NCBI RefSeq assembly: GCF_015706575.1
Contig: NW_024037062.1
Location: 6,816,811-6,880,810 of the forward strand
From: Patiria miniata
Lineage: Eukaryota; Echinodermata; Asteroidea; Valvatida; Asterinidae
Length of the DNA stretch: 64,000 bases
Direction of reading: 5' to 3'
Below, in pieces: positions 44,750 through 57,330 of the stretch; within the stretch, counting starts at the first letter, position 1, and each line of letters starts with the position of its first letter. The translations under genes and the position numbers were made by a program. A model generated the notes under the pieces. That model was given only the letters and a program-made list of their open reading frames with translations. It was not told the DNA's origin and did not search any database.

Positions 44750-44825
44750 TGGGAGGGGCCATAGTTGGTCGTGAAGAAGTTGTCCGATGTGACTTGCAGG
44801 GTTCAGTTGAGGAAAGGGAGTAAGT
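44750..44825 (+). pseudogene. Gypsy integrase C-terminal tail after the hAT insert
   Basis: Directly after the second AGCTACGC, the translation carries LVVKKLSDVT, continuing the integrase C-terminal (GPY/F-type) region that stopped at 43486. A stop follows, and homology ends near 44825. Confidence 0.75.
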
Positions 44826-45237
44826 CATCATAGTGATCATCATGTTTCACTCGTCCGGCCGTGAATGAATGCAATTATTTATTTATCTGTATGTAACAAG
44901 GTTGATATTTGTTCCAACTTTACATATTACAACACACGACACAAAGGTCAGGTCATCCACACCAGATGCGCGGCGCGAGATGGCACATTTGAAAAACCTT
45001 AGTAGCGCGCATGTCATTTTAACAGAATACGGCTCTTCTGAACGAGAGCTACGTGGGTCGTTTTAATGAGATAAATATGTCGTTTAAACGAGCTAAATAA
45101 TTTGTTTATACATGAGCTAAATGAGTCGGTTTAATGAAGCAATAAGTCGTACAAACGAGAAAATAAGTCATTTAAACGAGACAATAAGTCGTTTTTCGGT
45201 GTTGTTTGTTTGTTTGTTTTTTGGTTTTTTGGTTTGT

Positions 45238-45315
45238 AAGCTCTGAAGCTTCAACATGTCACTTCGTGGTTTGTTGGTCGGTTGGTCGGACGGTCGGTCG
45301 GTCGGTCGGGCGGTC
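45238..45315. repeat. GGTC-array repeat, copy A
   Basis: AAGCTTCAACATGTCACTT then GGTCGGTTGGTCGG and GGTCGGTCGGTC. An inverted related copy is at 52110-52165 (GACCGACCGACCACCAAGTG then ACATGTAGAAGCTCCTG). Confidence 0.65.
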
Positions 45316-45374
45316 GATTTTACCAACATTGAGCAAATGCCATGCCGTCGTCAGTCAATGCACTCTTAAATTCC

Positions 45375-45730
45375 GGCGATTTACAATGCAGTGCGCCACC
45401 AAAAGTTCGCCAAAGAGAGTTCATTTTTTTCCCAGTGCATTGTGGGAGATGGTCGACAAATTCGCAGCGCGGGACATTTGGAATTGTTCGTTTTTCCGGT
45501 CAGTAGTTTCGTAAGCGTATGATTCGAGTATATGTTTGCCCTTTTCTTTTCTTTTTATCAATATGGTGTTTTCTGTAAGGCAGCAAAACGCTTAGCCCCC
45601 AATCTATAACATATTAGCTCAAGTTGTCTACTGATGCTCGTTCAAATGCGCCATGTTATGTCGACTGTAAAGTTGAAAAGTGGACTCTTCATGGCAAACT
45701 CTTGGTGGCGCACTGCATTGTGAATCGCCC
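45375..45730. repeat. Inverted repeat with about 50-bp arms
   Basis: ACAATGCAGTGCGCCACCAA (45380) and its reverse complement near 45705 extend into AGTTCGCC and GGCAAACT. It could be the ends of a small TIR element. Confidence 0.6.
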
Positions 45731-46446
45731 GAATTGTTTGTGACAATTCATGAAGTAATTCTTCATAAACAAATTGTAAACAAAGGTACATTATGTGCAG
45801 TAATGTTATAGCCACGTGGTATTTTGTGAGGTGGTTGGATGGTATCCAGAAGGAGAAAATGAAACTTGACCACAACTATGATGTTCCACGGCCGCATGCC
45901 AAGCAAGACATACACAGCTATGTTTATTTTCTTACGCAACAAGCTGGGGTTATCAATGTTTACACGACTTCAAACGATCCCTTTACTTGCTATTTTTCAG
46001 TTGGATACTAATTCTATAGCAGACAAATTCTTTTTCTTCATGCAAGACTTTCATGCAAGACGACCAGAGCTTAGGCCCCCCCCCCCCAAAAAAAAATACT
46101 TCTGCTTCCGGTTTCCCTACCTAATCCTAATCTGACAGCCTTATACTTTTTCTTTCTTTTTTTGAAAAATGAGAAAAAAAAACCCAAAACCATAAATTAC
46201 TACAAGACGCCTTAATATGATCGTACAAAAAAAAAATCCTTTCCTACCTACCCTATTTTCGAATGCCATGTAATCGGAAACAAAATGATTTTTTTCTTTT
46301 GGGTCTTATTGTGCGCTTTTGTTTTGTTGGGAGCAAAACGCTTCCGTACAAATTGCAGATCCGTGCCATGTTTTATTTCAATCAACACCAGCAATTCGGC
46401 GCAAGATTCGACAGCGTAACGACATGAAACAAGCCGAATGCGCTTC

Positions 46447-46975
46447 AAGGGAATGTACATCATTGGCTTGTGCTGTAATTTTCAGAAATGAACTATTTGA
46501 GGGGTTAGTTCAATAGATCAAATATTGTTACACTGACATGTTTGAAGTTTTGTGTTCGAAAATGCTGGAAAACACCAAGAAAAACCAAAATGTTTAAGTT
46601 GTCTGGTTCCCTGACTCCATTAAAGATAAATGCATCAATGTATAGATGTCGAAAAATTGTAGGGTAAGGGACCCAGTTTAGCTGGCCTGCACCCGTTCAT
46701 GAGCATGTAACCAAAAGCAAACAAAAATTGAACTGAAAAAAATGGTAAATTTGGAGCAGCAGTTGAAAAATAGTTAGGTTTTTCCAACAGTGGTCGGCCG
46801 ACCACCGTTGGAAATGTACACAAAAAAATACCATTTTCTTGAAAATGACTTCACGCCAGGTGCCATAATTTTACAGGATGCTTAAGACTGTCATTTACCA
46901 ACATCCTAGTAAGGTATTTTGTAAAAACTTGGTAGTTTTATTTTTCGATGTTTGCAAATGATGTGTATTCCCTTT
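46447..46975. mobile_element. MITE, TAAAGGGAAT TIR family, copy B (inverted)
   Basis: AAGGGAATGTACATCATTGG at the left and ATGTGTATTCCCTTT at the right. The whole element aligns to the reverse complement of 18934-19462. Confidence 0.82.
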
Positions 46976-49900
46976 CAGTATCAGATGTGTTGTTTCGAAG
47001 GCCGGCTTCTTTGAAAGGAAATTCCGTCCTGGAATGCGCCCAACTGGGCTTCAAAATGCGTGTTAAACAAAAGGCGGTTAATTGGAAATTATTTTAAAAG
47101 TAGGAGGCAAACATCCACACAACCATCCTTTAAAAACCTAGGCCTTTTTCTGTTATTCTTCCGAGAACGAATTTCGGGGGGCAACATTTTGACTATCAAG
47201 AATCGACCTGTTGGGTGCTCGTCGTGGATCCGGCCGCACATGTTCCACCAGTGCATCGCATTTTTCGGACGTGCGAGAAACAATATATGTATATTGGTGC
47301 AAGTGGTGCTTCGATTACTTCCCCCAGCTTACTCGCGCCTAGCTCCTCGCGTGATGACAGACATGCGCAGTTGAGCTAAATAAACGAACGGTTTCGGGTA
47401 AAGTTTCGTGCAAGAAGAGCTGGTAAGTTGAGCTTTGACATGACACAGCATGACAGGCTGCATCCGAATCAAGTGTCTAGAGCTAGCTATAGGTCTATGT
47501 CCACGCCCATTGAAAATACCGTACGCGGGGACGCGCTGACAATAGACGTATAGCCGTACTCTGGAAGCCCGTTTCGGACACGGCCTGAGGCGCCCGCCGG
47601 ACGTCTCGTTGGCAGCCATGATTATTGCATGGCCTTATGGGATACTTACCCAAGCACGAAAAGTCACGTGAGAGGTAAATCGAACGCTGTCGCGCGCTTG
47701 CACGAGTAAGAGCGGGGGAAGTAATTGAATGCACTCTTTGTGGATTATTTGTCACACACAAGCAACCAGTACTGTACACTGAATGGACACGGCTGGAAAT
47801 ACCAGGCGCAGATTGGGGGGGGGGGTTGCAAAGTTTATGCCTAATTTCAATCATTTTGACTCGCCAGGCGCCGACTACTTTTAACAGTTTTGACTAATTC
47901 GCCGCAGTTTTTACTCGCACTTGGCTAGCGGGCTTCCGCTAAGGTCGAACCATTAATATGCCTACGTGGCAATCCCCCCCTCCCCCCCCCCCCCCTTGAG
48001 ATTCGTCTGTCGACGCCACTTTCCCCTTCCAAATCATGACTACAAATCGCCGCCGTTGGTTGCCAAAACACTGTGATGAAAAAAACAAAAGTACAGGGAG
48101 TAATCTGCTTTGGGTTTTTGATGTTGGCTCTGCGCTTCAGTGAACTATACAATTGAAATGTCAAGGAGAATTTGACTTAATATATTTATTTTCATCGATG
48201 CCTAATTGACATTTGGGCAAGAAGACGAGGCAGGAGGCTAGCAGTTAATGGTTGTGCCTCTTTTGTGTATTTTCTCGGAGTTACTGCATTATAAATAAAC
48301 GAGGCTCACTTTCAGAGCCAATTAATTAGATGAACACAATATTACCAGAATGGCGATGGCAATGTTGCGTCCTAAGATACTAATAAAAAATAGTGCCTAC
48401 CGTGGCGCAAGTTTTAGATTTTAATTAAAAAAACACACTAACATTTGTCTTATTATTGAAAAGGAATACCTCTTCTGTGCTGAATTCTTCATACTTTAAG
48501 ATGCATTCAGCCAATGTTTGTCTTCATACTCATCAACCAACGACTGAATCATCCCCTTTATCAGAGCAGTTTTATCAGTACCTCAGTGTCTCAAATCGTT
48601 TGAATACTTTCTTTCAAATAATTATCATTGCTCCCCGTGACTTTCGGATCCGATGATATACAATAATTGTACACACTGAGAGGTCTCAGTAACTCTCTTC
48701 TTGGACCGATTCTGTTGGCCTTGCATTTAATAAGTGCAAAATCATCATTAACAAATCCACGATGGAGGACAATTATTAAATTCATATTTAATAACCTATC
48801 AACAATACTGGCAAGCAATGAGGCAGAAGGCAAGCACTAGATGACTGTTCCTTTGGGTATATTCCGGCGGTTCATGTAATATAAATGGCATGACATACAA
48901 TACAGAAAGGCTTCAGTGATCACGCTTTTAGTGAAAATAATTGTCCCTGAGTACGGCAGCCTATAATATTTGGGGGTTTCAGGAACCACGAAAACGAACA
49001 TTTGGAGCAAAATCTTGGGTGCCTAAAAAATGAAAATGAATGCCCAGACAATGAAAACGAAGCCCACAAAAGATGTGTAAAAAAAAAACACGCAAAATTG
49101 AATGGCTGAAAATGAAACTGATCAGAAACATTAGGAAATTCGCCTATACTTTGCAATCTGATAGGCCATAACTTCATGAACATGTTTCTTTCACCAATTT
49201 AAAGTCACTTTACTTTTTTCCCCAGAGTTACCGGAAGGTTAAGGTAACAGATGAATTCAAAATACAGAAAGAATCCTCAAAGTCATAAGAAAACGTTTCA
49301 TTCGAAACGGATTCATTGACGAGGAGGACACCTGGCTAGAACATTAACCCTAGTCCGGTAATGTAACGAATTTTGTGACGTCGTTGTGACGTCATCAGGA
49401 TCAAATTACAAGCGATTTCAGGTGGAAAGTTAAACAAATTAATCAGGTCATCAACTTCTTGCACTGTGTTAAGTAGGCCCTACAATGTTTATTTGGGGGA
49501 GGGAGTGGTACATTTTTGACGCCGGAGCATAAAGAACCTTGATTTTTACTGTCTGTGTTACCAAAAAGTGCAATGAAAAATAAATACAGCAAGTAAAAAG
49601 GTGTTATTATTCCTAATATTTGATAAATTGTACCATTGGGAGTCTTTGTACAACCACAACTTCTTGGCAAAGTTTCAAAATGATGACACCATCTATTTCT
49701 TTAAGTTAGGTAATGGTTGTATTTTGTAAAGTTTTGTTTATTTTGTCTTGCATATGTATTCCTTCTTAAGTAAATCAACATTCATGGTGCACATGTTTTG
49801 ACTTTCGACAGAACATGTATGCACATGTTGTGTACATGTACATTGTACGCGTACTGTGCAGAATGTTCGCGCATTGTTTTACGGCGCTGAAGTGGCACGC

Positions 49901-50053
49901 GTGTTAATGTGGCGCGTGTGCTTCTGGAAAGATGTTAGTAATGGAATGCAAAGGGTTTGCAGCGTTTCTTCTGGATACTGATTTCTGTAAAGTCCGACTT
50001 GAGTCAAAGTCTTTATCAGGCCTGTAGTTTGCAACAGGTATAGACGTAGCCAG

Positions 50054-50054
<1 letters not shown>
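46976..50054. other. No supported gene; GC-richer patch and homopolymers
   Basis: 47200-47860 is CpG-richer than its surroundings and contains AAGAGCTGGTAAGTTGAG (47415-47432). That has a perfect donor-like GTAAGT but no linked exon. A G run lies at about 47815-47825 and a C run at about 47973-47996. TGACGTCATCAGGATCAAATTACAAGCG at 49387 matches the repeat at 16874. Confidence 0.4.
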
Positions 50055-50088
<34 letters not shown>

Positions 50089-50113
50089 GGGGGTATTTAC
50101 CCCCCCCCCCCCC
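50055..50113. repeat. G30 run followed by a C14 run
   Basis: Thirty consecutive G at 50055-50084, then TTAAGGGGGTATTTA, then fourteen C at 50100-50113. The pair can form a G-quadruplex on one strand or a G:C hairpin. The run lengths may be affected by sequencing error. Confidence 0.9.
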
Positions 50114-52729
50114 ATATATTGTAAAGACTGCCTTTTTCCATTCAAATGTACTTTTTTTCATTGGGCTTGCCCCAAATAATTTGTAAAACTTCTGAACAAG
50201 TTCCCTTTTTAAAAAAAAAAAGTGGTGCCCTTTGTTGTGGCATCTGCCGTTTTGGGTGCCTTTTTCAGAATTTCGCACATATATCGCCCTGAAAAGCACC
50301 ATGTATTGGCCCTTGAACAGCGCCCCAATCGACAGATGGTACCATCCCCCCCCCCCCCCCCCCTCGCTTTTTGATTTTGCGGATTCTTAACTAGAGCTTT
50401 CCATATAGCGACCGATTAGCGCCAAACTTTACCGTGTGCGCCGCCACTTTTCTATTTGATAAATCGTAAATGTTTTTGTCAGCACTTTATAAATAGAAAT
50501 GGTACAGGCCAGAAAATTCAGTCTTTCATTAACCCTTAGAGCCGCTAGACGAAAAAAAATACGCGGTGGACCCACAAGGAGATTTTAATCCCCATAAATG
50601 TTGAATTGGAGTTCCAAACGAGACTTAGATGGCCATTTTATGTTATCTTAGAATTTGTATGTCCGTTTATATCCGGTTATCTATTATTCTTAGGTCAATA
50701 CTTGGGATCTAGTACAAATGTTCGTGGTGGAACCAAGATGAGAATTTTATCACCACATTTGCTTATAGTTCAATAACCCTGGCATGCCTGTACATATACA
50801 TGCACAAGATATAGGTCATTCACAGGCTTGTGGTGTGTAGTAGGGGTGAGGATTACATGGAATTAGCTTGGCCTAATTGGCCCATTGAAAAAAAAAAATA
50901 AGCCCATATTTGGAAAATGTTTATAATTTTATCATCCAGTGGCTGCTGCGAGGGTTAAAACAGTGGTACAAAAAGAAATGATTAAAAGCTTTCCGCATCT
51001 TTCTGCAAAGCATTTGATAGTTCGGGCACAGATGCGAAACGAGAAAATTGAGTAAAACGGTCGTGTGCTTTAAAATCGTGTAGTGGCAACCAGACTGAAA
51101 GTCTACTACCGCATGTTATTGTACGCTTATAGCATTGGTCCATTGCCAGACTTACATGTAGTCTGGCACGCGATACCAATAATATCCCGTGCACACTTAT
51201 TCCGCGTTGCTGCGTTGTATACTATACTTTGCCAGTGCCTAATGACAGGCTGTCTGGCATTGTCTGGTCGCATCGCGGTGTTTGCTTGTCACGTGCCTGT
51301 ACGGTGCTAAAGTCGTAACTTTTTTGTTTGTGGAAAAACCTGATTCAAAAATGAAGTTATTGTTTATTTCATGGGAATTCCTATGCTTTCAAGCATTTTG
51401 ATGTGTTGAAAGTAAATAAAGTAAATCTTGCAGAATTGAAGCTCCAATTTTGGCCATTTAAATTGAAACAAAAAATGGAAACACCTATCAAGCTGATTCA
51501 AACACCATTGATTTTTTTGGGGGGTTAATGTTCTTCTCAGTAATACAATGTATGACATTTGTTGCCAATTTCTTTCCTGCAATTCAATGGACTCCCTACA
51601 ATCAGTAAGGGCAACATTAACAAAACGGGGCCGGGCTATTTTGACCATCTCTCAGCCGGGCCCCCCCCCCGATCTCGGCCATCGAGAGACGAAGAATTTT
51701 GAAACTCTGTACATGCATAGAACAACTCTTCATAAACATACCCAAGAATTCGCATGACTTTAGGTCAAAGGGTTTTGGAATCATGGCTAATTAATCATTC
51801 ATATGTACGAATGGTAATTCTGCTTTGTGTACACGACGTATATGGGAAAATTCAGTTTTCGCTGCGTGACAACCCCTGGTCCGATTTTTATATTTTTGGT
51901 GTCAAAAGATGCGCAAGGCTCATAACAGCTCGAGTCGCGAAAAAAAAATAGCTATCGCGAAAAAAATCAAGGGGGCGAATTCCGCCCCCCCCCGGCCCCT
52001 TTAGGGTTAAAAATGTTGAGAGGGCGAAAGCACGAGGCAATGCACAATGCGGTGACAGACGCGATACACGACGGTGCGACGCGATTATTCAGTCAATTAT
52101 TTTTGGTCAAATTTTGGCCGACCGACCGACCACCAAGTGACATGTAGAAGCTCCTGCCAGAGCTTAAAAACTCACACAGTATAAATGTTGCAACCTCCCT
52201 TCATGACCAAATCTAAACATCTCAAATGGTTTCTACAAACCTGTGTTAGATTTAAAATTGAAATGGTTAAAATTATTATAAACGGAGAAAAACAAACTCA
52301 TCTGTACACAAAATCACGAACAAAAAACACAAAAAATCCAGCCTTGATTTCATATGACTCAAGAGACAGGCGTAGACACAAAATAACAGAATGATGATTC
52401 AAAAGAATTATTCAAATCAGGAGAATGATTAAGGAACAAGAATATCGTTCTCAATAAGGCCATTTTTAACTTGAGAGAGCCCTTCTGCCCCCGGCACACC
52501 CTCCACCCCCGGCAGCAGGCGCGACGAAACACTTTTCAAACTGGGGGGGGGGGGAGGCATCACCAAATGGGCACTTGCTCAGAATAAAAGGTACCTTTCG
52601 TCGGTTGGAAAGAACAGACATTTTGAAAATAGTTGTGTTCGTTGCAAGGAATACATGTTACCAGGAACAAACTTTATTAACAACTTTGATAAACACTTTT
52701 TAAAATCCTGTTTCCATTAGGCCAAAAAA
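50114..52729. other. No gene recognised; homopolymers and a GGTC-array copy
   Basis: C run of 18 at 50346-50363, C runs near 51661 and 51985, G run near 52543. The inverted GGTC-array relative is at 52110-52165. No exon-like frames. Confidence 0.45.
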
Positions 52730-53074
52730 AGGCTCCGGTTTCTGGTATGGAGCTTGCCCAAAAAGTGGTGCGGCGACGCGGCTTTTTTTTACATGATTTT
52801 TTTGCTTCGAATGTCGGCTGATGACTGCAAAAGGTTGCCCGACTAAACTTAATGCAAAGATAATATGGGAGTCCAGAGAGGCCATATAAAGCTTATTCTC
52901 GATCATAACCCTATTTTAAACACGTTAAAATTGTGCAGCAGCAGGATTCCAGTCAAACCAGAGAGTTTGACGGTTTTGAGACATTATCTTTCATTGAAAA
53001 AAACAACAAATTTTTCATTTTGCCGACGAGCATGGCTACGGCGACGCGCGCGCATACCAAAAACCGGAGACTAT
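52730..53074. mobile_element. MITE, AGTCTCCGGTTT TIR family, copy B (inverted)
   Basis: Reverse complement of 21853-22199, with GGCTCCGGTTTCTGGTATGG at the left and ATACCAAAAACCGGAGACT at the right. Its apparent open frames mirror those of copy A and are not genes. Confidence 0.83.
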
Positions 53075-53325
53075 TTTGGGGGCCGTATTGTTCTTAAATA
53101 AGGTATTTTTTTGACTTGAGAGAGTCCTTCAGCCTCCGGCACACCCCCGGCAGTAACCTCTCTGGGTCCGCCCTTGAATTTGACTAGTTAGGTCTATGCA
53201 AAGGGACTATTTTTATGGTTAACCACTTATGAAGAAAAAGCAATAACAAAAATCGATTTTCACTTTTTGAAGTAAACCATTTCCCAACATACAATCAAAG
53301 TCTTATTTAAATGAATATTTCTTGT

Positions 53326-53400
53326 CGTGTTGGAGAAAAGGCTCAGTCATCAAAGGTTAAGACCAAGGCTTTGACTCTCAAGGCAAAGGCCAAGTGTCGT
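53326..53400. mobile_element. Relic of the CCTTGG hexamer hAT-like element
   Basis: CGTGTTGGAGAAAAGGC resembles the right end of the 43487-44741 element read inward. It is followed by CCAAGGCTTTGACTCTCAAGG. The other end is not found. Confidence 0.5.
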
Positions 53401-54313
53401 TTCAGGGACACCGTATCCCCCTTACAAGTATGTAGGCTTCTTCAAACAAGTTCATGACGATTGTCTATCTCACTTGTTTTATATTATTTGGTTCAATTTT
53501 GTCTGCCTTTTTGCTTTCAGTTAAATCAATCAAGCTCGCCGTTTCATTTTATTCGTAGGAAAAAGGTGAGTTAAAAGCCTTTATTAACATAGTTTATTAA
53601 CAGTTGAACATTATCTAATTAAACATGACACTGTTAAAATCAGTCTTCATCAGTATTACATAATTTGGCATGCCACTCAACAATCGGCATAGTTTTAATG
53701 TTTTAAATATTTAAAATACTGAAGTATAAGTAAAGTTTACTAACAAAAGTAACGGAATAAAAGAAGTATGAAGAGAATGTAGTATCATGACGCCTGTGGG
53801 AGTCGTCGAACAAATCCCTAAGTTGTGACATTGTTTCTTGACCCGATTCAAATGATGTTAACGTATGTTTAATGAATGAACATCATTGAGGTTAAATTTG
53901 TCATCGAGAAATAGTTGTGCTGCAGTTTCTCCAAAGCAGCTTCAGCGTAGTTAGTCTTTTTACAAGCGTTATGGTTAATATAATTACAATTTAACGGCCC
54001 GTAATAAACAAAGTGAAATTCAAGGCTTGCAAAAAAATAATAATAATAAATTTATGGGGTCGTGTCGCTGCCTATGGAATTGCCCAGATATATTTATCTG
54101 TGATTTGTGATGTATTTCCAGACCCTAACAAATTCTTGACTTCCTTTCCAATACAAATATTTCGTTAGGTTCCGAAGTGAAGGGACTTCATGAAACACAA
54201 CACGCCAAGCGATTTGGCTGAGGTTAGGGTGAACGTCATCATCTGGAATCACGGGATAATAAACCAATCAAATGTTTGGAGAAAAAGATTGAAGTAAAAT
54301 AATGGTGACTTAC
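53401..54313. other. No gene recognised
   Basis: AT-rich. A short minus-strand stretch at 53880-53945 could encode YAEAALEKLQHNYF, but no splice site in a compatible phase was found. Confidence 0.4.
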
Positions 54314-54356
54314 CAAAGACGCAAGCAACAAGTGACGCCAGGGCAAGACGCCGCAT
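54314..54356 (-). CDS. Possible first coding exon of a secreted protein
   Basis: On the minus strand ATG at 54356 opens MRRLALASLVACVF, a plausible start of a signal peptide, and runs into a strong donor CTTTG|GTAAGT at 54314 (phase 1). Upstream, toward 54590, there is a CCAAT box but no clear TATA box. No partner exon was recognised between here and 44.8 kb. This could be chance, so confidence is low. Confidence 0.3.
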
Positions 54357-55589
54357 CCTGATGACAGGCTCGGTTACTAACTTAAAAACGATAAAATTTA
54401 TTCCGGTTTGTTTTCCTACTGGGTTTGAATCCAACGTATAAAATGTTTCAAAATGTAGATATTTCACCACCAGACAACACGTTTTGCCGGGTACATTCAA
54501 CGCACTAATCATAGGACTAACGAGTGCAGTTCAGCATAACGCCCGGGCTGGAGCTCAGGCAGGCTCATTGATGCACGGTCATTGGCTAATAAGATTAATA
54601 TTAACGCTAATGCATATTCATGGCACATGCACAGGAGCCTTGCGATGAGGGAGACCTTTGGGAAGACTAGGCTGGTTCCCGCTTGCGTAATATGGCGACC
54701 TGTAGCTAGTTCCCATTTAACTGTGACGTTGTTCGATGAGGAGGCGCTGGCTGGGGGTGACGACGGTGTGCTGGATGAAGGAAGCGTTGTTGCGGAGATG
54801 CTGTTTGGTCATTAGGGATTGGGTGTGTTTGATATCTCTTTTGGAAACTGGACTAGCATAATCTCTTTTATTTTTTCCATTTTCCCTTAGACCAAGACAT
54901 CGCGGTGTGCTTGGTTTGCGAGACGTGAAAGTTTCTGGTGTTAAAGACTGGATTCTCGATGGAAGGCACTGGTAAGCAGGTGTTGGGTGCTCTATTTAAG
55001 ACCACTTGGAGTCTGGGTGCTGTTAATTCAAGGCGATGGTAATTATCAGAACTCAGACTCCAAGCGCTCTTAAACAGAGTGATTAATACCGACCAAGCAC
55101 ACATTTATTCCCATTCATAAATACCTTTTCGCTCAAAAAAAAATCTAAAATGTTCGCTCAAAAAAACCCGATTTTGTTTAGCAAGTTCACTTCATGTTTT
55201 GTAAAACACCCCTCTAGCTAAATAATTGAGTGTCCAGATCGCGAGTAAGATGTCAACAACTCCCTTTAAGGAGGTTGTCGCGCGTACTGCGTGATGTCGC
55301 GCAGAATGCACATAAGGTGTTCCCATGCATCCCCTGGATATATTTTTCTAACCTACTTTTTTGTAATCCTTATGGTGTCTAATGAATGAATTTTGATGTT
55401 CCCAAGATCAAATATCGTCCCATGGGCTTCATTTGGCGGCAATCTTGGCAGCCACCTTGGCTCTCGACAAAAAAAGTCGATTATTGACATAAGATTTGAG
55501 CCAGGCATCATAGGAAGACATTCTTTACCTCGGGTTTCAGCTGCTGCCTTTCAGAACGCCATAGGAATGGTATAAAGGCTAGTAGAGTA

Positions 55590-56435
55590 AACAGAAAACT
55601 ATCAGGAGTGGAGCCTCTAAGGCGGTTGGTGGTAATACAAACCATTCCCTCGTAGCTAGCAAAGCGAAGTTCATACCAAAAAAGCCTCACCACCCCAAGA
55701 CTATGGGTCACCTACCGCGAATTGTCACCTTCTGCATCAACAACCCAGCGAGGACTCAGCAGTTTGACAATCTAAGAGAGGCTCTGGCATAACCTACAGG
55801 CGGTGATGACAAAGTGGAATCCAAGTGTTCCAACCTTCGTGATGATCTACAATCTTACCACTTCTTCCTACGGAAAAAGAGAACGTAGGAATGCTGACTG
55901 GTACGAGCTGGGAGGAAAAGAAACAGTGACAAAAGCCAAGAAAAGAGCTCTCCTTGCCCACAAGAAGGATCCCAGTCCCAGCACAAAACATATGCTCCAA
56001 GGCCAGGGCCGCAAGAGACCAGTGATGCAAGAAGGCTGTATGAGGGCATCAAGAAGGCAATATGACTGAATATCTCGATAACGACACTGGTGCAGTCCAA
56101 GACAGGAGAAGTTACCACCGATCCAGCTGATGCAAGATGCAAGTGTACCAGTCCTGTGTCCTCGTACACTCTTTGAACGGTTGTGAAGCCTGGACAACCC
56201 ATGCTGGTCAGGAGAAGAGACTAAAGAGGTTCCAACTCCGATGCCTCAGACGTACCCTCTGCATAAGCTGGCAGGATCGAGTGACAAACATGAAGGTTTT
56301 AGAGCGAGCTGGTATCCCGAGCATATTTGCTCTTCTCAGCATGAGACGTCTTAGATGGCATGGGCCATGTCAAGAGGATGGACTTGGGTCGGCTCCTGAA
56401 AGGATCTCCTTCATGGAGAACTTGCTGAATATACC
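55590..56435 (+). pseudogene. LINE remnant, right-duplicate copy
   Basis: Matches 690-1530 with the same loss of the RT core. Visible parts include GKRERRNADWYELG, KETVTKAKKRALLAHKKDPS, LNGCEAW and RLKRFQLRCLRR. It has extra single-base indels relative to the left copy. Confidence 0.75.
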
Positions 56436-57058
56436 ATATTATTATATCATTACGTAGTGACGCCATCATAGTAGTAATATTCCAGTGGACAATTATAATA
56501 GACTAAAATGTCTGTAATTGTAACGGGTACACATTACGAGGTATGAGTACACAAAGCAAAAGTGAAGAGAAAATTGTTCTCATTTTCGAGCGACACGACA
56601 AGCTAGAGAAATGATAATCAATGACATTTCACCGTCATACTTGAACGTCTAGTCGTCATCTTCACGAAACTCATCATAATCAATTTGTTGACGCTCTTCA
56701 ACTATTGTTCCTCCGCCTTCTCAACAGTTTTCTGCAGCAAGTCAATGAGTGATGGAGAATGATAGGTCCTCATCACCACACTGGCATTATCCAACACCAC
56801 ACTGAAACTATGCTATGATTGTTGGTTCATTATATCACCATTCCAGCTAATACTACAAGATTAAGGCTACATCTTAATTTGACTTCCTATGGTGCCTAGC
56901 TCAAAGGCCATGTAAAATAACAAATTTTCGAAATGTAAGATCACGATGGCCGCCAAATCATGAAATCATGCTTTCGATCGATTCCGCTCGCCCAAATTAC
57001 CCCTAAAAACATGTAAATTGTTCTCCCCATGATGCCTTGTGCAAAGTTACTTCATGTA

Positions 57059-57330
57059 TTAATCTAGGTCCTTCATATGCCAGTTTTTCCCCTTAGCATG
57101 TATCTTTTGCGTGATTAGTTTGTTCTTAAGTTTTAATGCTAATGTGCCTGTATATTCATTATTTTATTATTAATAATTTTAGTGTAACAATATGTAATTT
57201 TTAAAGGTTTTTCATATTCGTAATTAAGTTTTGGATTTTTTTGTTTGGTTTTTGTTAATGATTGTAAAGCGCCTTGAACGTCAATTTGAAGGATTTGGCG
57301 CTATATTAGAATATAATTATTAATATTATT
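57059..57330 (+). mobile_element. L2-type LINE/SINE 3' tail insertion, private to the right copy
   Basis: Absent from the left duplicate. Flanked by ATGTA (57054-57058 and 57331-57335). Its 3' end reads TGTAAAGCGCCTTGAACG then GGCGCTATATTAGAATATAA, with an ATT-rich terminus, the familiar conserved tail of L2-like LINEs and the SINEs that use them. 5'-truncated or a SINE; no coding frame. Confidence 0.8.

Larger units (their letters stand above)
29400..44825 (+). mobile_element. Degenerate Ty3/Gypsy retrotransposon broken up by nested insertions
   Basis: Order on the plus strand: LTR (split by a LINE), leader (with a MITE), gag, a 4.9-kb LTR/foldback insert, the rest of gag with a zinc knuckle, protease, reverse transcriptase, RNase H, integrase, a hAT-like insert, and the integrase tail. 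This gag-PR-RT-RH-IN order is that of Ty3/Gypsy (Metaviridae). Frameshifts, several in-frame stops and loss of the RT catalytic box make it inactive. A matching 3' LTR is not visible after 44825, so the 3' end is truncated or further disrupted. The left boundary is approximate. Confidence 0.85.
44826..46446. other. No gene recognised; small repeats
   Basis: TCGTTTAAACGAG-type short repeats lie at about 45055-45195 and (GGTC)n at 45270-45315. An inverted pair lies at 45375-45730, and a C/A run at 46077-46096. No supported exon. Confidence 0.5.

Noticed and set aside
44580..44843. Gly/Gln-rich open frame on the minus strand
   Set aside because: Translation of the CCTTGG hexamer array.
47330..47432. 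CpG-richer patch with a GTAAGT donor, as a possible 5' untranslated exon
   Set aside because: No linked coding exon or promoter element could be placed; one donor match is expected by chance.
54582..54815. 77-codon open frame with an acidic C-terminus
   Set aside because: No homology recognised and no splice or promoter support. The opposite strand is open too.
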